A DNA stretch of 64,000 bases from Enterobacterales bacterium CwR94 (GTDB taxonomy: Bacteria; Pseudomonadota; Gammaproteobacteria; Enterobacterales; Enterobacteriaceae). This document shows, piece after piece, positions 1-8,300 of this stretch. Both the position numbers and the translations under genes were made by a program. The notes under the pieces are model-generated. The model was not told where the DNA came from. It made no database searches and saw nothing but the letters and a program-made list of their open reading frames with translations. The DNA lies in NCBI GenBank assembly GCA_002837195.1, contig KZ478063.1, positions 66,584-130,583 on the forward strand. The letters are read 5' to 3'. Numbering within the stretch: the stretch's first letter is position 1; every line of letters begins with the position of its first letter.

Positions 1-759
1 GTGCAGGGGAGCTGGAATTCGGCGTACGAGCTGCAGCAGAACGGCTTTATTGTCGGCGGCGACCGTCAGACGGACGTCGGGCAGCATACGCTGGTGACTG
101 GGGCCTTTGTCACCCAGTCAGACGGCAAAATTAAAAACGCCCGCGGCGGCAAGAGCCGGGTGGAGAGCTGGGGCGGCGGGCTGTATGCCAGCCTGGGCCT
201 GAACGACGGCTGGTACACCGATGCCACGCTGAAAATCAACCGCTTCAGCAACGACCTGTCGGCCAGCATGAGCGATGGTGCAGGTGTATCCGGTAGCTGG
301 ACCAGCTACGGCTGGGGCGCGGCGCTGGAAGGCGGCCGCCGCATTGCACTGTCGGCGGCACCGGTCAGCCTGACGCCGTACGTCAGCCTGAGTGGCTACC
401 AGAACCAGAACCGCGAAGTGCGCCTGAGCAACGGCATGCAGGCGCACACCGGCGACGGTGCTTCGCTGCGTCTTGAAGCGGGTCTGCGCACGGCCTGGGC
501 AACGGAAGTGGCGGGCAAAGCGGTAACGCCTTACCTGAACCTGGCGGCGCAGCAGGAGCTGGTAGCCAGCCGTTCGGTGAACATCAACGACAAATGGGAT
601 TTCAGCAACGATTTCACCGGCACCCGCGCCCGCGTGGGCGGCGGGGTTAACGTGGCGGTCACCGACAGCGCTAACGTCTGGGCCGAAATGGCCTATGCCA
701 ACGGTAAACACACGGAAACGCCGGTCAATGCCAACGTGGGCGTCAGAGTCAGCTTCTGA
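1..759 (+). CDS. Autotransporter beta-barrel domain, C-terminal part of a gene cut by the window edge
   Basis: This is the last 252 residues of a type V (autotransporter) outer-membrane protein; the reading frame is open at base 1, so the signal peptide and passenger lie outside the window. The sequence is an alternating, glycine- and aromatic-rich barrel that ends in Val-Arg-Val-Ser-Phe, the terminal-Phe signature recognised by the Bam machinery. It aligns without gaps to the last 252 residues of the next gene, differing at about five positions, all conservative except His/Tyr. The pair is therefore a recent duplication or is kept alike by gene conversion. The barrel anchors a surface-exposed passenger in the outer membrane; the passenger's role cannot be inferred from this fragment. 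Confidence 0.9.
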   Translation: MQGSWNSAYELQQNGFIVGGDRQTDVGQHTLVTGAFVTQSDGKIKNARGGKSRVESWGGGLYASLGLNDGWYTDATLKINRFSNDLSASMSDGAGVSGSWTSYGWGAALEGGRRIALSAAPVSLTPYVSLSGYQNQNREVRLSNGMQAHTGDGASLRLEAGLRTAWATEVAGKAVTPYLNLAAQQELVASRSVNINDKWDFSNDFTGTRARVGGGVNVAVTDSANVWAEMAYANGKHTETPVNANVGVRVSF

Positions 760-774
760 TTAGCGAGCAAAAGT

Positions 775-812
775 CAGCACTGTGCGGCCGCTGGGCCGCA
801 TTGTGCTGTTCT
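775..812 (+). terminator. Hairpin terminator after the first autotransporter
   Basis: An inverted repeat (GCAC-TGTGCGGCC / GGGCCGCA-TTGTGC) sits 16 bases after the stop codon and is followed by a short T-rich stretch. The same element, slightly changed, follows the next autotransporter and recurs near 6493. The rest of 813-1057 is AT-rich upstream sequence of the next gene; no other feature was recognised there. Confidence 0.75.
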
Positions 813-1057
813 GTTAATACAGTCTGTTTCAGCGTTAACGCCTTTTTATAACCGCAGAAACCGGTGAGCCTGGGCGCTACATTGACACAGCACATCGGTT
901 ATTAATGTTTTATATGCAGCGGCTTATATTTTCGTTGATAGTTAACCTACGGGTTATTGCGTTTTTCAGTGACCCGTATTGTATTCAAAAAAATATTTAT
1001 AAGTGCTGTTGATAATTAATGGCACTAAAAAATCACGCTATTCCAGGAGAAAACAGA

Positions 1058-3361
1058 ATGCAGTCAGCGCAATTTACCCAAATGGGGAATGTTTTTAAGG
1101 TCATGCCTCTGCGCCAGGCTGTTCGTCTGGCACTGCTATCCGCCACGGTACTCTTTTCTGTTCCCGCACTGGCGCTGACTGAAATTATTACCGATACCGA
1201 AATTGGGCCGGGTGCGCCCGAGGATGAAGAATACACGATTAAAAATGGGGCAACATTAACCGGAAAGGGGTCGGTGTCTGCCGGGATTGTGGTCGGTACC
1301 AATGGCTCGACCAATAATGGGCATTTGCGGCTCTCTGATAATGCCATTGTAAACGGTGATATCCGAGGATATAGCACCACCACTATCAATATTGATGGCT
1401 CGGTGGTTAATGGCAATGTCTCCGCGCTTAACCGTTCAGAATTACATCTCTCTAATTCTACCATCAGTGGCTTTATTGGCTCTTACTTTGACAGTAATGC
1501 TACTGCCAGCAATGTTACAGCTGGTTATATTGTGGCACAGGATTCAGGCTGGCAGGTCAATAACAGTCGATTCGATAATACAGCAGGTATAGGAAAAGGC
1601 GCGGGTGCAAATTTGAATCGCAGCTCGATGACTTTTACAGGTAGTCATATCCGTGGTGTTGAGGGGGCTTTTATGTTTAATGGTGTGCTGTCTGTTCGAC
1701 CCATTAGATATGCTCTTTCGCTGGGCTCCACGGTGATTGAATCCACTACTGGTGCAGTGTTTCAGGTCGGCGGCTTTTATAGTGGTTCAGATTTATACGG
1801 CAATTATGATATCAGCATGGCCAATAACAGTTATGCCCGCTCGGACAGCGGCGTGCTGATGAACGTTGAATACCACAGCGATGCCACACTCAGCCTGGAT
1901 GCCAGCCGTGCAGAAGGAGACATTATTGTTGATGCTACCAGTCGTGCCACCGTTGCGCTGGCCAACGGCAGCACCCTGAAAGGTAATCTGGTTAATGTGG
2001 AGAGCCTGTCGCTCGCCAGCCAGTCGCAGTATGAAATGACCCAGGACACAGCGATTGCAGCGCTGGCCATGTCTGACGGCAGCGTGAGCTTTGGCTCTGC
2101 GACGTCTGGTGCTTTCCGCACGCTGACGCTGGGTGAGCTCAGCGGCAACGGTGATTTCTATATGCGTGCCGATATTGCCGGTCAGGCGGGGGATTTTCTC
2201 GACGTCACCGGCAACGCCGACGGCCGTTATATGCTGCACGTGGCCAACACCGGCGGTGAACCCACGCTGACCGATGATGTATTAGGTCTGGTGCGCACCG
2301 GCGGCGGCAGTGCTGATTTCAGCCTGTATGGCGGCAAAGTCGATATCGGTGCCTGGCAGTATTCGCTGGTTAAAAATGGCAACGAGTGGGGACTGGGGCA
2401 GACCGGCCGACCGGTTGATCCGGTTATTCCTCCTGAGCCCGAGCCTTCCACTTCAGCTTCCACCGATGCGCTGCTGAATATGGCCTCGGCCAATAAATTT
2501 ATGTTCTTTGCCGAGCTGGACAGCATTGGCGCACGCCTGAATGCGGATACTCACGCGCACAGCAGTGGCGTATGGGGCAATTACCTGCACAACAATCAGC
2601 GCGTGCAGGGGAGCTGGAATTCGGCGTACGAGCTGCAGCAGAACGGCTTTATTGTCGGCGGCGACCGTCAGACGGACGTCGGGCAGTACTCACTGGTGAC
2701 GGGGGCCTTTGTCACCCAGTCAGACGGCAGGATTAAAAACGCCCGCGGTGGCAAGAGCCGGGTGGAGAGCTGGGGCGGCGGGCTGTATGCCAGCCTGGGC
2801 CTGAACGACGGCTGGTACACCGATGCCACACTGAAAATCAACCGCTTCAGCAACGACCTGTCGGCCACCATGAGCGATGGCGCGGGCGTATCCGGTAGCT
2901 GGACCAGCTACGGCTGGGGCGCGGCGCTGGAAGGCGGCCGCCGCATTGCGCTGACTGCGGCACCGGTCAGCCTGACGCCGTACGTCAGCCTGAGTGGCTA
3001 TCAGAACCAGAACCGCGAAGTGCGCCTGAGCAACGGCATGCAGGCGCACACCGGCGACGGTGCTTCGCTGCGTCTTGAAGCGGGTCTGCGCACGGCCTGG
3101 GCGACGGAAGTGGCGGGCAAAGCGGTGACGCCGTACCTGAATCTGGCGGCGCAGCAGGAGCTGGTAGCCAGCCGTTCGGTGAACATCAACGACAAATGGG
3201 ATTTCAGCAACGATTTCACCGGCACCCGCGCCCGCGTGGGCGGCGGAGTTAACGTGGCGGTCACCGACAGCGCTAACGTCTGGGCCGAAATGGCCTATGC
3301 CAACGGTAAACACACGGAAACGCCGGTCAACGCCAACGTGGGCGTCAGAGTCAGTTTCTGA
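1058..3361 (+). CDS. Autotransporter with pertactin/AIDA-like passenger
   Basis: Complete 767-residue autotransporter. The start at 1058 is preferred over an upstream ATG at 1019 because AGGAGA lies 8 bases before it and a long signal peptide follows directly (basic N-terminus, hydrophobic core, Ala-Leu-Ala cleavage region near residue 40). Residues of about 40-440 form a passenger rich in Asn, Gly, Ser and Thr with repeating strands typical of a beta-helix. A Pro/Glu-rich linker lies near 451-465, and a C-terminal translocator barrel runs from about 500 to the final Phe. The barrel is almost identical to that of the preceding gene. A role in adhesion or aggregation is usual for the family, but nothing here identifies a ligand. 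Confidence 0.9.
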   Translation: MQSAQFTQMGNVFKVMPLRQAVRLALLSATVLFSVPALALTEIITDTEIGPGAPEDEEYTIKNGATLTGKGSVSAGIVVGTNGSTNNGHLRLSDNAIVNGDIRGYSTTTINIDGSVVNGNVSALNRSELHLSNSTISGFIGSYFDSNATASNVTAGYIVAQDSGWQVNNSRFDNTAGIGKGAGANLNRSSMTFTGSHIRGVEGAFMFNGVLSVRPIRYALSLGSTVIESTTGAVFQVGGFYSGSDLYGNYDISMANNSYARSDSGVLMNVEYHSDATLSLDASRAEGDIIVDATSRATVALANGSTLKGNLVNVESLSLASQSQYEMTQDTAIAALAMSDGSVSFGSATSGAFRTLTLGELSGNGDFYMRADIAGQAGDFLDVTGNADGRYMLHVANTGGEPTLTDDVLGLVRTGGGSADFSLYGGKVDIGAWQYSLVKNGNEWGLGQTGRPVDPVIPPEPEPSTSASTDALLNMASANKFMFFAELDSIGARLNADTHAHSSGVWGNYLHNNQRVQGSWNSAYELQQNGFIVGGDRQTDVGQYSLVTGAFVTQSDGRIKNARGGKSRVESWGGGLYASLGLNDGWYTDATLKINRFSNDLSATMSDGAGVSGSWTSYGWGAALEGGRRIALTAAPVSLTPYVSLSGYQNQNREVRLSNGMQAHTGDGASLRLEAGLRTAWATEVAGKAVTPYLNLAAQQELVASRSVNINDKWDFSNDFTGTRARVGGGVNVAVTDSANVWAEMAYANGKHTETPVNANVGVRVSF

Positions 3362-3377
3362 TTAGCGAACAAAAGTC

Positions 3378-3413
3378 AGCACAATGCGGCCCCCGGGCCG
3401 CATTGTGCTTTTT
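3378..3413 (+). terminator. Strong intrinsic terminator
   Basis: A perfect 15-bp stem (AGCACAATGCGGCCC with its complement) with a 2-base loop is followed by TTTTT, directly downstream of the second autotransporter. It is homologous to the hairpins at 775 and 6493. Confidence 0.9.
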
Positions 3414-3526
3414 AGGCGGCAGAAGAAAGATGCCGACCCAGAAAGGGCAAAGAGTGCTTTAGCAGGAACAGTTGCTGCTCGTCATAAGATAGAACAGAAG
3501 CGACGAAAAAAAATTATTGTCGCGAT

Positions 3527-3556
3527 GGAATAAAAAGACGCGGGCGGCATCTTACG
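3527..3556 (+). promoter_or_regulatory. Candidate ECF sigma-dependent promoter, autoregulatory
   Basis: GGAATAAA, 12 bases, then GCATCT followed by TAC. The same blocks with the same 12-base gap occur at 4906 in front of the beta-propeller gene. GGAA-type -35 elements are characteristic of ECF sigma factors. The motif lies 35 bases before the sigma-factor start codon, which suggests autoregulation. This is inference from two matching sites only. Confidence 0.55.
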
Positions 3557-3591
3557 ACGAGTCATAATGAACCACCCAACGAGCATACTGT

Positions 3592-4110
3592 ATGCCACCA
3601 AATGACGCTGAAAATACTCTGTTGCAAGAGCTGATACCCGGGCTGCGTCGTTTCGCACTTTGGTTGATTCGTGACATTCATGAAGCCGACGATCTCGTTC
3701 AGACGACGCTTGAGCGTGCGCTGGATAAATGGACAACACGACGGCCAGACGCGTCGTTAAAAAGCTGGTTATTCACCATCCTTTACCGAGAGTTCCTGAT
3801 TGAAAAACGTCGCACAAAGCGTTACCTGGGATTACTCAGCAGAATGAAAAGTAATGACACTCCTTCCTGGCCGTCAGCCGAGCAGGAGATTGCGACGCAA
3901 AGTATGCTGGAAGCCTTTGGGCGTTTGACAGAAGAACAGCGCAGTCTGTTGATACTCATTACCATTGAGGGGCTGAGTTATCAGGAGGTTGCCGATGTGA
4001 TGGATATTCCCCTTGGTACCGTGATGTCCCGGCTCTCCCGGGCTCGCCAGGCGCTGCGCCGCCTGGGGGAAGGGCAGCTTCCACAGCCGACACTGAGATT
4101 GATGAAATGA
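3592..4110 (+). CDS. ECF-subfamily RNA polymerase sigma factor
   Basis: A 172-residue protein with the two-domain layout of group 4 (extracytoplasmic function) sigma factors. Region 2 lies at about residues 10-75 and includes the core-binding segment Asp-Asp-Leu-Val-Gln-Thr-Thr. Region 4 lies at about 115-165 and contains the helix-turn-helix sequence GLSYQEVADVMDIPLGTVMS; there is no sigma-3 domain. It directs RNA polymerase to a small set of envelope or stress genes. The stop codon overlaps the start of the anti-sigma gene by 4 bases (ATGA), so the two are translationally coupled. The inducing signal is unknown. The only likely targets visible are its own promoter and that of the beta-propeller gene. 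Confidence 0.92.
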   Translation: MPPNDAENTLLQELIPGLRRFALWLIRDIHEADDLVQTTLERALDKWTTRRPDASLKSWLFTILYREFLIEKRRTKRYLGLLSRMKSNDTPSWPSAEQEIATQSMLEAFGRLTEEQRSLLILITIEGLSYQEVADVMDIPLGTVMSRLSRARQALRRLGEGQLPQPTLRLMK

Positions 4111-4859
4111 AAATACCGCCTGACGAACATGATTTGCATGCCTATGTCGACGATAAACTGGATGAACGTGAGCGCATGATTATCGAACGCTATCTGGTAC
4201 AACAGCCGCACATTGCGCGACAGGTGCAGGGCTGGAAGGAAGATGCACATCGTCTGCGTGCCATGTTGGCTGGGCTGCCGCTGCCTGACGTCACCACCAC
4301 ATTAGATCCCGCCGCGATACGTATCCAACAGGTGAGTCGTGCCCGCAGCCGTTTGCGTCTGGCTGCCTCTTTTGTTCTGTGTGTCGCACTGGGTTCGCTA
4401 GGCGGGTGGCAGGCTCGAGGCTGGCAGAATGGCACCAGTGCGCCGATGGGAGATGCTATCAGCGCTTATAAAATGATGGTGGTCGAAAAGACGATGGACG
4501 CTGATTTTACGCCGGAAGGGCCAACAGCACTGACCACATGGCTTACACAGCACATTGGAATGGGCGCGCATATGCCCGATTTGCACCAGGCTGGATTTAC
4601 GCCCGTGAGTGGCCGCTTATTTGTTACTGAACAAGGAGCGGCCGCAATGGTGCTCTACCAGGATAATGCTGGTCATACCCTTAGCTTTTATATTCGCCCT
4701 CCAGATACCCGCCAGCCCCCCCTTCCGACCGGGCAGCGATCTGCTGGTGGTCTTATTGCGCTTTATGGCTCATCTCAAGGGTTGAACTACGCTGTCGTCG
4801 GTCCAGCAGATATGGTTAGCAACCCTGCTATTTCCCGTGAGCTGGGTAAACGGAGCTGA
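4107..4859 (+). CDS. Membrane-bound anti-sigma factor
   Basis: A 250-residue protein with an N-terminal cytoplasmic anti-sigma domain (about residues 1-55, with the Leu-His-Ala-Tyr-Val-Asp-Asp and Ile-Glu-Arg-Tyr-Leu blocks usual in these proteins). One transmembrane helix lies near residues 82-98 and a periplasmic domain of about 150 residues follows. The Cys-x2-Cys pair of zinc-containing (ZAS) anti-sigmas is missing, so zinc or redox sensing through that site is unlikely. Family knowledge says it holds the sigma factor at the membrane until a signal inactivates it. The call rests on the coupled position after the sigma gene and the topology; the periplasmic domain is not recognised. Confidence 0.85.
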   Translation: MKIPPDEHDLHAYVDDKLDERERMIIERYLVQQPHIARQVQGWKEDAHRLRAMLAGLPLPDVTTTLDPAAIRIQQVSRARSRLRLAASFVLCVALGSLGGWQARGWQNGTSAPMGDAISAYKMMVVEKTMDADFTPEGPTALTTWLTQHIGMGAHMPDLHQAGFTPVSGRLFVTEQGAAAMVLYQDNAGHTLSFYIRPPDTRQPPLPTGQRSAGGLIALYGSSQGLNYAVVGPADMVSNPAISRELGKRS

Positions 4860-4905
4860 TGACGATGTCTCCTGTTGTGGAAATAAACATTTTCTGTGAT
4901 GGGTG

Positions 4906-4935
4906 GGAATAAACAGCGCGCTAAAGCATCTCTTA
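4906..4935 (+). promoter_or_regulatory. Candidate ECF sigma-dependent promoter of the propeller operon
   Basis: GGAATAAA, 12 bases, GCATCT, then CTTAC: the same arrangement as at 3527, placed 46 bases before the start codon at 4978. A looser copy of the first block (GGAAATAAACA) lies just upstream at about 4879-4889. Confidence 0.55.
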
Positions 4936-4977
4936 CAGGTCTGCATGAAGCAGACTTTGATCAATAAGGATTGAGAG

Positions 4978-5991
4978 ATGAGAAAAAGAACGTTAGTCAC
5001 GCACGGCTTTTTCATGGCGTCGCTACTGCTGGCCGGTGCTGCGTTTCCCGTTACCGCGGGCATGACGCAAGTGACGCAAGCGGGAAAACAACATTTCGAT
5101 GGTGAAATTCAGAACAACACCTTAGCGATAAGCCCGGATGAAAAGCAGGCCGTGGTTGCCCGCAGTGGGAAGCCTGAAGTGATTGTGTACGATCTTACGA
5201 CCGGAAAAGTCAGTGCAGTGCTAAAGCACTTTAACACGCCGCGAAATGTTGTTTTTGCACCGGACGGTAAGAGCTTCTATGTGTCGGACAGCAGTCTGGG
5301 CCTGGTCGAAAGAGTGGATGCCGTCACCTTCAACACACGTGGATACGCTGCCGCAGGTCCTGGCGCCTTTGGTACAGTGTTGAGTAAAGATGGCAAGGTG
5401 CTTTACATCAATAATCAGGCCAGCAATACGGTCACCAGTATGAATACTGAGACCAATATTGCGAATGCTGTGATAACGGGTTTTTCGCAACCTCGTCAGG
5501 GCGTGCGGCTCAGCCCGGATGGCAAGGTGCTGTATGTCACCAACTTCGTCAGCGACAAAATCACTCTGGTTGATACTCAGACGCACAAAATTACCGGTGA
5601 AATCAGCGGATTTAATAAGATCCGCGCCATCTCTGTAACCGCAGACGGGAAAACGCTGTTTGCTGCCAATAGCGGCAATAACACGATTGCCGTGGTCGAC
5701 ACCACGACGCAAAAGGTGACGGATACCATTCCCGTTGGTCAGCAACCCTATGGCGCCGCGCTGTCACCGGATGGCAAATTCATTTACAGCGGAAATCTGG
5801 GCGATAACAGCGTTTCTATTATTGATGTACCGACACATAAGGTTATCGCCACAGTCACCGGCTTTAATGAGCCTCGCCAGGCCATCGTCTTTACCCGCGA
5901 TAATCGTAAAGTTTACGTGCTTAATAAGGATTTGAGCATTTCCGTCATTGATCGTGAAACGCAACGTATCGTCTCTGCTATCAAACCCTGA
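4978..5991 (+). CDS. Exported YncE-like YVTN beta-propeller protein
   Basis: A 337-residue protein with an N-terminal signal peptide (Met-Arg-Lys-Lys-Arg, hydrophobic core, cleavage near Val-Thr-Ala-Gly at about 25-28). It is followed by about seven repeats of roughly 42 residues of the type 'SPDGK..YV.N...N.V.V.D..T.KV'. This is the YVTN/lactonase-like propeller fold, close in size to E. coli YncE (353 residues), a periplasmic protein of uncertain function. It is probably the main output of the adjacent ECF sigma factor, as the shared promoter motif suggests. The next gene starts 29 bases downstream and is probably cotranscribed. No enzymatic residues can be assigned from sequence. Confidence 0.85.
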   Translation: MRKRTLVTHGFFMASLLLAGAAFPVTAGMTQVTQAGKQHFDGEIQNNTLAISPDEKQAVVARSGKPEVIVYDLTTGKVSAVLKHFNTPRNVVFAPDGKSFYVSDSSLGLVERVDAVTFNTRGYAAAGPGAFGTVLSKDGKVLYINNQASNTVTSMNTETNIANAVITGFSQPRQGVRLSPDGKVLYVTNFVSDKITLVDTQTHKITGEISGFNKIRAISVTADGKTLFAANSGNNTIAVVDTTTQKVTDTIPVGQQPYGAALSPDGKFIYSGNLGDNSVSIIDVPTHKVIATVTGFNEPRQAIVFTRDNRKVYVLNKDLSISVIDRETQRIVSAIKP

Positions 5992-6020
5992 ATATCTGAA
6001 AATAATGCAAGGATATGGTC

Positions 6021-6443
6021 ATGAAAAAACACACACATAACGTCTTGCTTGCGGCTTTGCTGGCGCTGGTATCTGTTCCAGGTTTTGCAGCGGTGAAGGA
6101 GGATGCACTGGCCCATTTCAAAGCGATCGCCGATGGGAAAACCGACATGCTCAAACAACAGTATGCCCAAAATTCGCGTCTGGAGTGGGTAGGAGGACCG
6201 CTGGATGGTACTTATACCACCACGGATGCCATTGACGAGGTCTGGCGCAAATTCACCGCAGCCCAGGGGAAACTGAAACATAACGTTGACGCACTGCGTG
6301 AAACCACAAATCCGCAAGGGAGCACCGTCATGGCAAACGTTCAATTTGCCGGTAAAACCACGATCAACGTCTTCTATGTCCTGACCTATCGCGAAGGCAA
6401 AATAGTCAACGAAACGTGGCAGATTGCACCTGCTGCGCGCTAA
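6021..6443 (+). CDS. Exported NTF2/SnoaL-like protein
   Basis: A 140-residue protein. The ATG at 6021 is chosen over 6015 because AAGGA ends 7 bases before it, whereas it would almost touch the earlier ATG. A signal peptide (Lys-Lys start, Leu/Ala core, cleavage near Gly-Phe-Ala-Ala at about 22) precedes a domain of about 115 residues with the look of the NTF2-like fold (helical start, 'LEWVGGPLDGTYTT' turn, C-terminal curved sheet). Such domains bind small molecules or act as non-specific lids; no catalytic residues are clear. It is the last gene of the sigma/anti-sigma/propeller cassette. NTF2-like domains are fused to some ECF sigma factors (ECF41), but here it is a separate exported protein. 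Confidence 0.7.
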   Translation: MKKHTHNVLLAALLALVSVPGFAAVKEDALAHFKAIADGKTDMLKQQYAQNSRLEWVGGPLDGTYTTTDAIDEVWRKFTAAQGKLKHNVDALRETTNPQGSTVMANVQFAGKTTINVFYVLTYREGKIVNETWQIAPAAR

Positions 6444-6492
6444 CGTCCATGTTTTCCTCTGGAAACGTGATTAGGCTACGTGCGCGAAAGTA

Positions 6493-6524
6493 AGCACTGT
6501 GCGGTCACTGGGCCGCATAGTGCT
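6493..6524. terminator. Hairpin related to the autotransporter terminators
   Basis: AGCACTGTGCGG and GGCCGCATAGTGCT form an imperfect stem with little T-tract. From about 6483 the sequence resembles 766-812, the 3' end of the first autotransporter (GCGAAAGTAAGCACTGTGCGG against GCGAGCAAAAGTCAGCACTGTGCGG). It separates the convergent NTF2-like and ABC-F genes and may serve both. Confidence 0.6.
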
Positions 6525-6546
6525 GTTAACCATTCCTCTCTTCAAA

Positions 6547-8163
6547 TCAACCGGCATTCGCCGACAGTTCCCATCCTTGCGGCCCGGCGGTGAGCCAGTG
6601 GGTAAGATGAATATTGTGCAGAAAGACCTCATCGTGTGACACCACCATCAGGGTTCCCTGATACTGATTCAGAAAAGACTCTAACGCCGTCAGCGAGGGC
6701 AGATCCAGGTGGTTGCTGGGTTCATCAAGCAGTAAAAAAGAGGCGGGTGAATCTGCGTAAATCACGGTAGCCAGCGCGGCTTTCAGTTGCTCACCGCCGC
6801 TCAGGCTGCCACAAGGCAGAGAGACGCGCCGGGCATCTAATCCCAGTTGGGCAAGTTGCATACGCAATTGCGCTTCGCCGGCCTGCGTGTTGACCGCCAG
6901 AAGCTGTTCGAGCACCGTTTTCTGGGGATCTAACAGCGTAAGCTGTTGATCAAGATAGGCGGCGTGAACGCCACGCGCAATGTGGCCTGAGATCGGCGCG
7001 TACTGGCCTGCCAGTACTTTTAACAACGTCGATTTGCCGCAGCCATTGGCACCGATGACCCCAATGCGCTGGCCCCCGTGCACCGTCAGCGTGACAGGTG
7101 TGAAGGGAGCGGATACATACGGCAAGCCAGCATCCGTCAACGTCACCACGTTATGCGCGATGTTGTTGAAGGCACCGCTGTGCAGGATCACCTGCTGCGC
7201 AGCGTCAATGTTTTGCGCGGCCTCACGCACTTGCTGGCTGAGCTGCGCCCGCTTCAGACTGTGTTGCTGGGCCAGTTTGCCCGCAGAGGCCTCGCTACGC
7301 GCTTTCTGACGACCCAGTAAGATCTTGGCCTGATTTGCCTCTTTGCCCTGACGCTGGCCACGCGACTGGCGTTTTTCCTGACGTTCGCGCTGTGCACGTT
7401 GCGCCTGCTCTTCCCGCTTGCGGTCGGTTTTCAGGCGCTCCAGATGTTGGGACGCGGCAGCCGTTTCCTGCGCTTTCTGTTGCTGATAAAACGCGTAGTT
7501 GCCACCGTAACTGCGGATGCCTAAGGGTGACAGCTCGACAATGCGCTCCATCTGTTGCAACAGTGCGCGGTCATGGCTAATCACCAGCAAACCGCGTGGC
7601 CAACGCAGGAGCTGCTGTATCAAGGCCGTTCGGCTGGCGACATCCAGATGGTTGGTCGGTTCATCGAGGATCAGAAAATCGGCGTCAGATAACAGGGCAC
7701 CGCTTAGCGCGACACGCATCGCCTCGCCACCGCTCAGTGAATGGGCAGCGGATTCCGGTGTGAGATGACCCAGCCCACAGGCTGCAAGCTGGGTCTGTAA
7801 GCGTTGGCGTAGATCCCAGTCGTCACCCAGTACATCAAAATCGGCGGCATCAATACTGCCGGCTTCGATACGCTTGAGCGCCGCTAATTGATCGCCAACA
7901 CCGGCCAGTGCTGCGACGGTATCACCGGGCTGCGGGGATAAATGCTGTGCCAGATACTGGACGCGGCCTGATCGCTGCAACTGACCGGTGCTCGGGGTCA
8001 GCAGGCCCGCGAGCATCTTCGCCAGCAGGCTTTTACCCACGCCGTTGCGCCCGACCAGGGCCGTGCGTCGCGCATCAAATTGTTCAGTGAGTTCAGAAAA
8101 AAGTGCTGTGCCATCCGGCAAGCGATAAGAAACGCGTTCCAGCGTGAGAGACGTATTCGTCAT
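6547..8163 (-). CDS. ABC-F family ATPase (ribosome-associated type)
   Basis: A 538-residue protein with two ABC ATPase domains and no membrane segments. Domain 1 has Walker A GRNGVGKS, signature LSGGEA and Walker B LILDEPTNHLD. A charged, Gln/Arg/Lys-rich coiled linker spans about residues 235-315. Domain 2 has GANGCGKS, LSGGEQ and LLLDEPSNHLD. ABC-F proteins bind the ribosomal E site and either tune translation or protect against antibiotics. It does not look like EttA, Uup, YbiT or YheS, the four E. coli members, so it is an extra ABC-F of unknown specificity. The structured leader upstream resembles the attenuators of resistance ABC-Fs, but a resistance role is only a possibility. Confidence 0.85.
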   Translation of the reverse strand: MTNTSLTLERVSYRLPDGTALFSELTEQFDARRTALVGRNGVGKSLLAKMLAGLLTPSTGQLQRSGRVQYLAQHLSPQPGDTVAALAGVGDQLAALKRIEAGSIDAADFDVLGDDWDLRQRLQTQLAACGLGHLTPESAAHSLSGGEAMRVALSGALLSDADFLILDEPTNHLDVASRTALIQQLLRWPRGLLVISHDRALLQQMERIVELSPLGIRSYGGNYAFYQQQKAQETAAASQHLERLKTDRKREEQAQRAQRERQEKRQSRGQRQGKEANQAKILLGRQKARSEASAGKLAQQHSLKRAQLSQQVREAAQNIDAAQQVILHSGAFNNIAHNVVTLTDAGLPYVSAPFTPVTLTVHGGQRIGVIGANGCGKSTLLKVLAGQYAPISGHIARGVHAAYLDQQLTLLDPQKTVLEQLLAVNTQAGEAQLRMQLAQLGLDARRVSLPCGSLSGGEQLKAALATVIYADSPASFLLLDEPSNHLDLPSLTALESFLNQYQGTLMVVSHDEVFLHNIHLTHWLTAGPQGWELSANAG

Positions 8164-8300
8164 GCGAAAATCCTTACATTAATGCACCCAAACAACTCCC
8201 TGGCGGGCGTTGCGAAGAAAGCCGTCAACGATGACGGTGGGCATTAATTGCGCATTGGACGAAATCCTCTCGTGAAAGGGTGAAAACGCAGCAAGTATAA
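8164..8300 (-). promoter_or_regulatory. Structured leader of the ABC-F gene
   Basis: Two nested inverted repeats are visible. The outer pair is ATTAATGCACCC at 8178-8189 with GGGCATTAAT at 8239-8248 (one bulged base). The inner pair is CCGTCA/TGACGG with a 4-base loop at 8222-8237. The outer stem's 3' arm on the transcript lies 15 bases before the start codon, so folding could affect initiation. No clear leader peptide was identified. Confidence 0.4.

Noticed and set aside
118-711. Long minus-strand frame (197 codons) inside the autotransporter barrel, repeated at 2720-3313
   Set aside because: Antisense shadow of a GC-rich coding region; the real frame encodes a recognisable barrel, and the frame is duplicated only because the barrel is.
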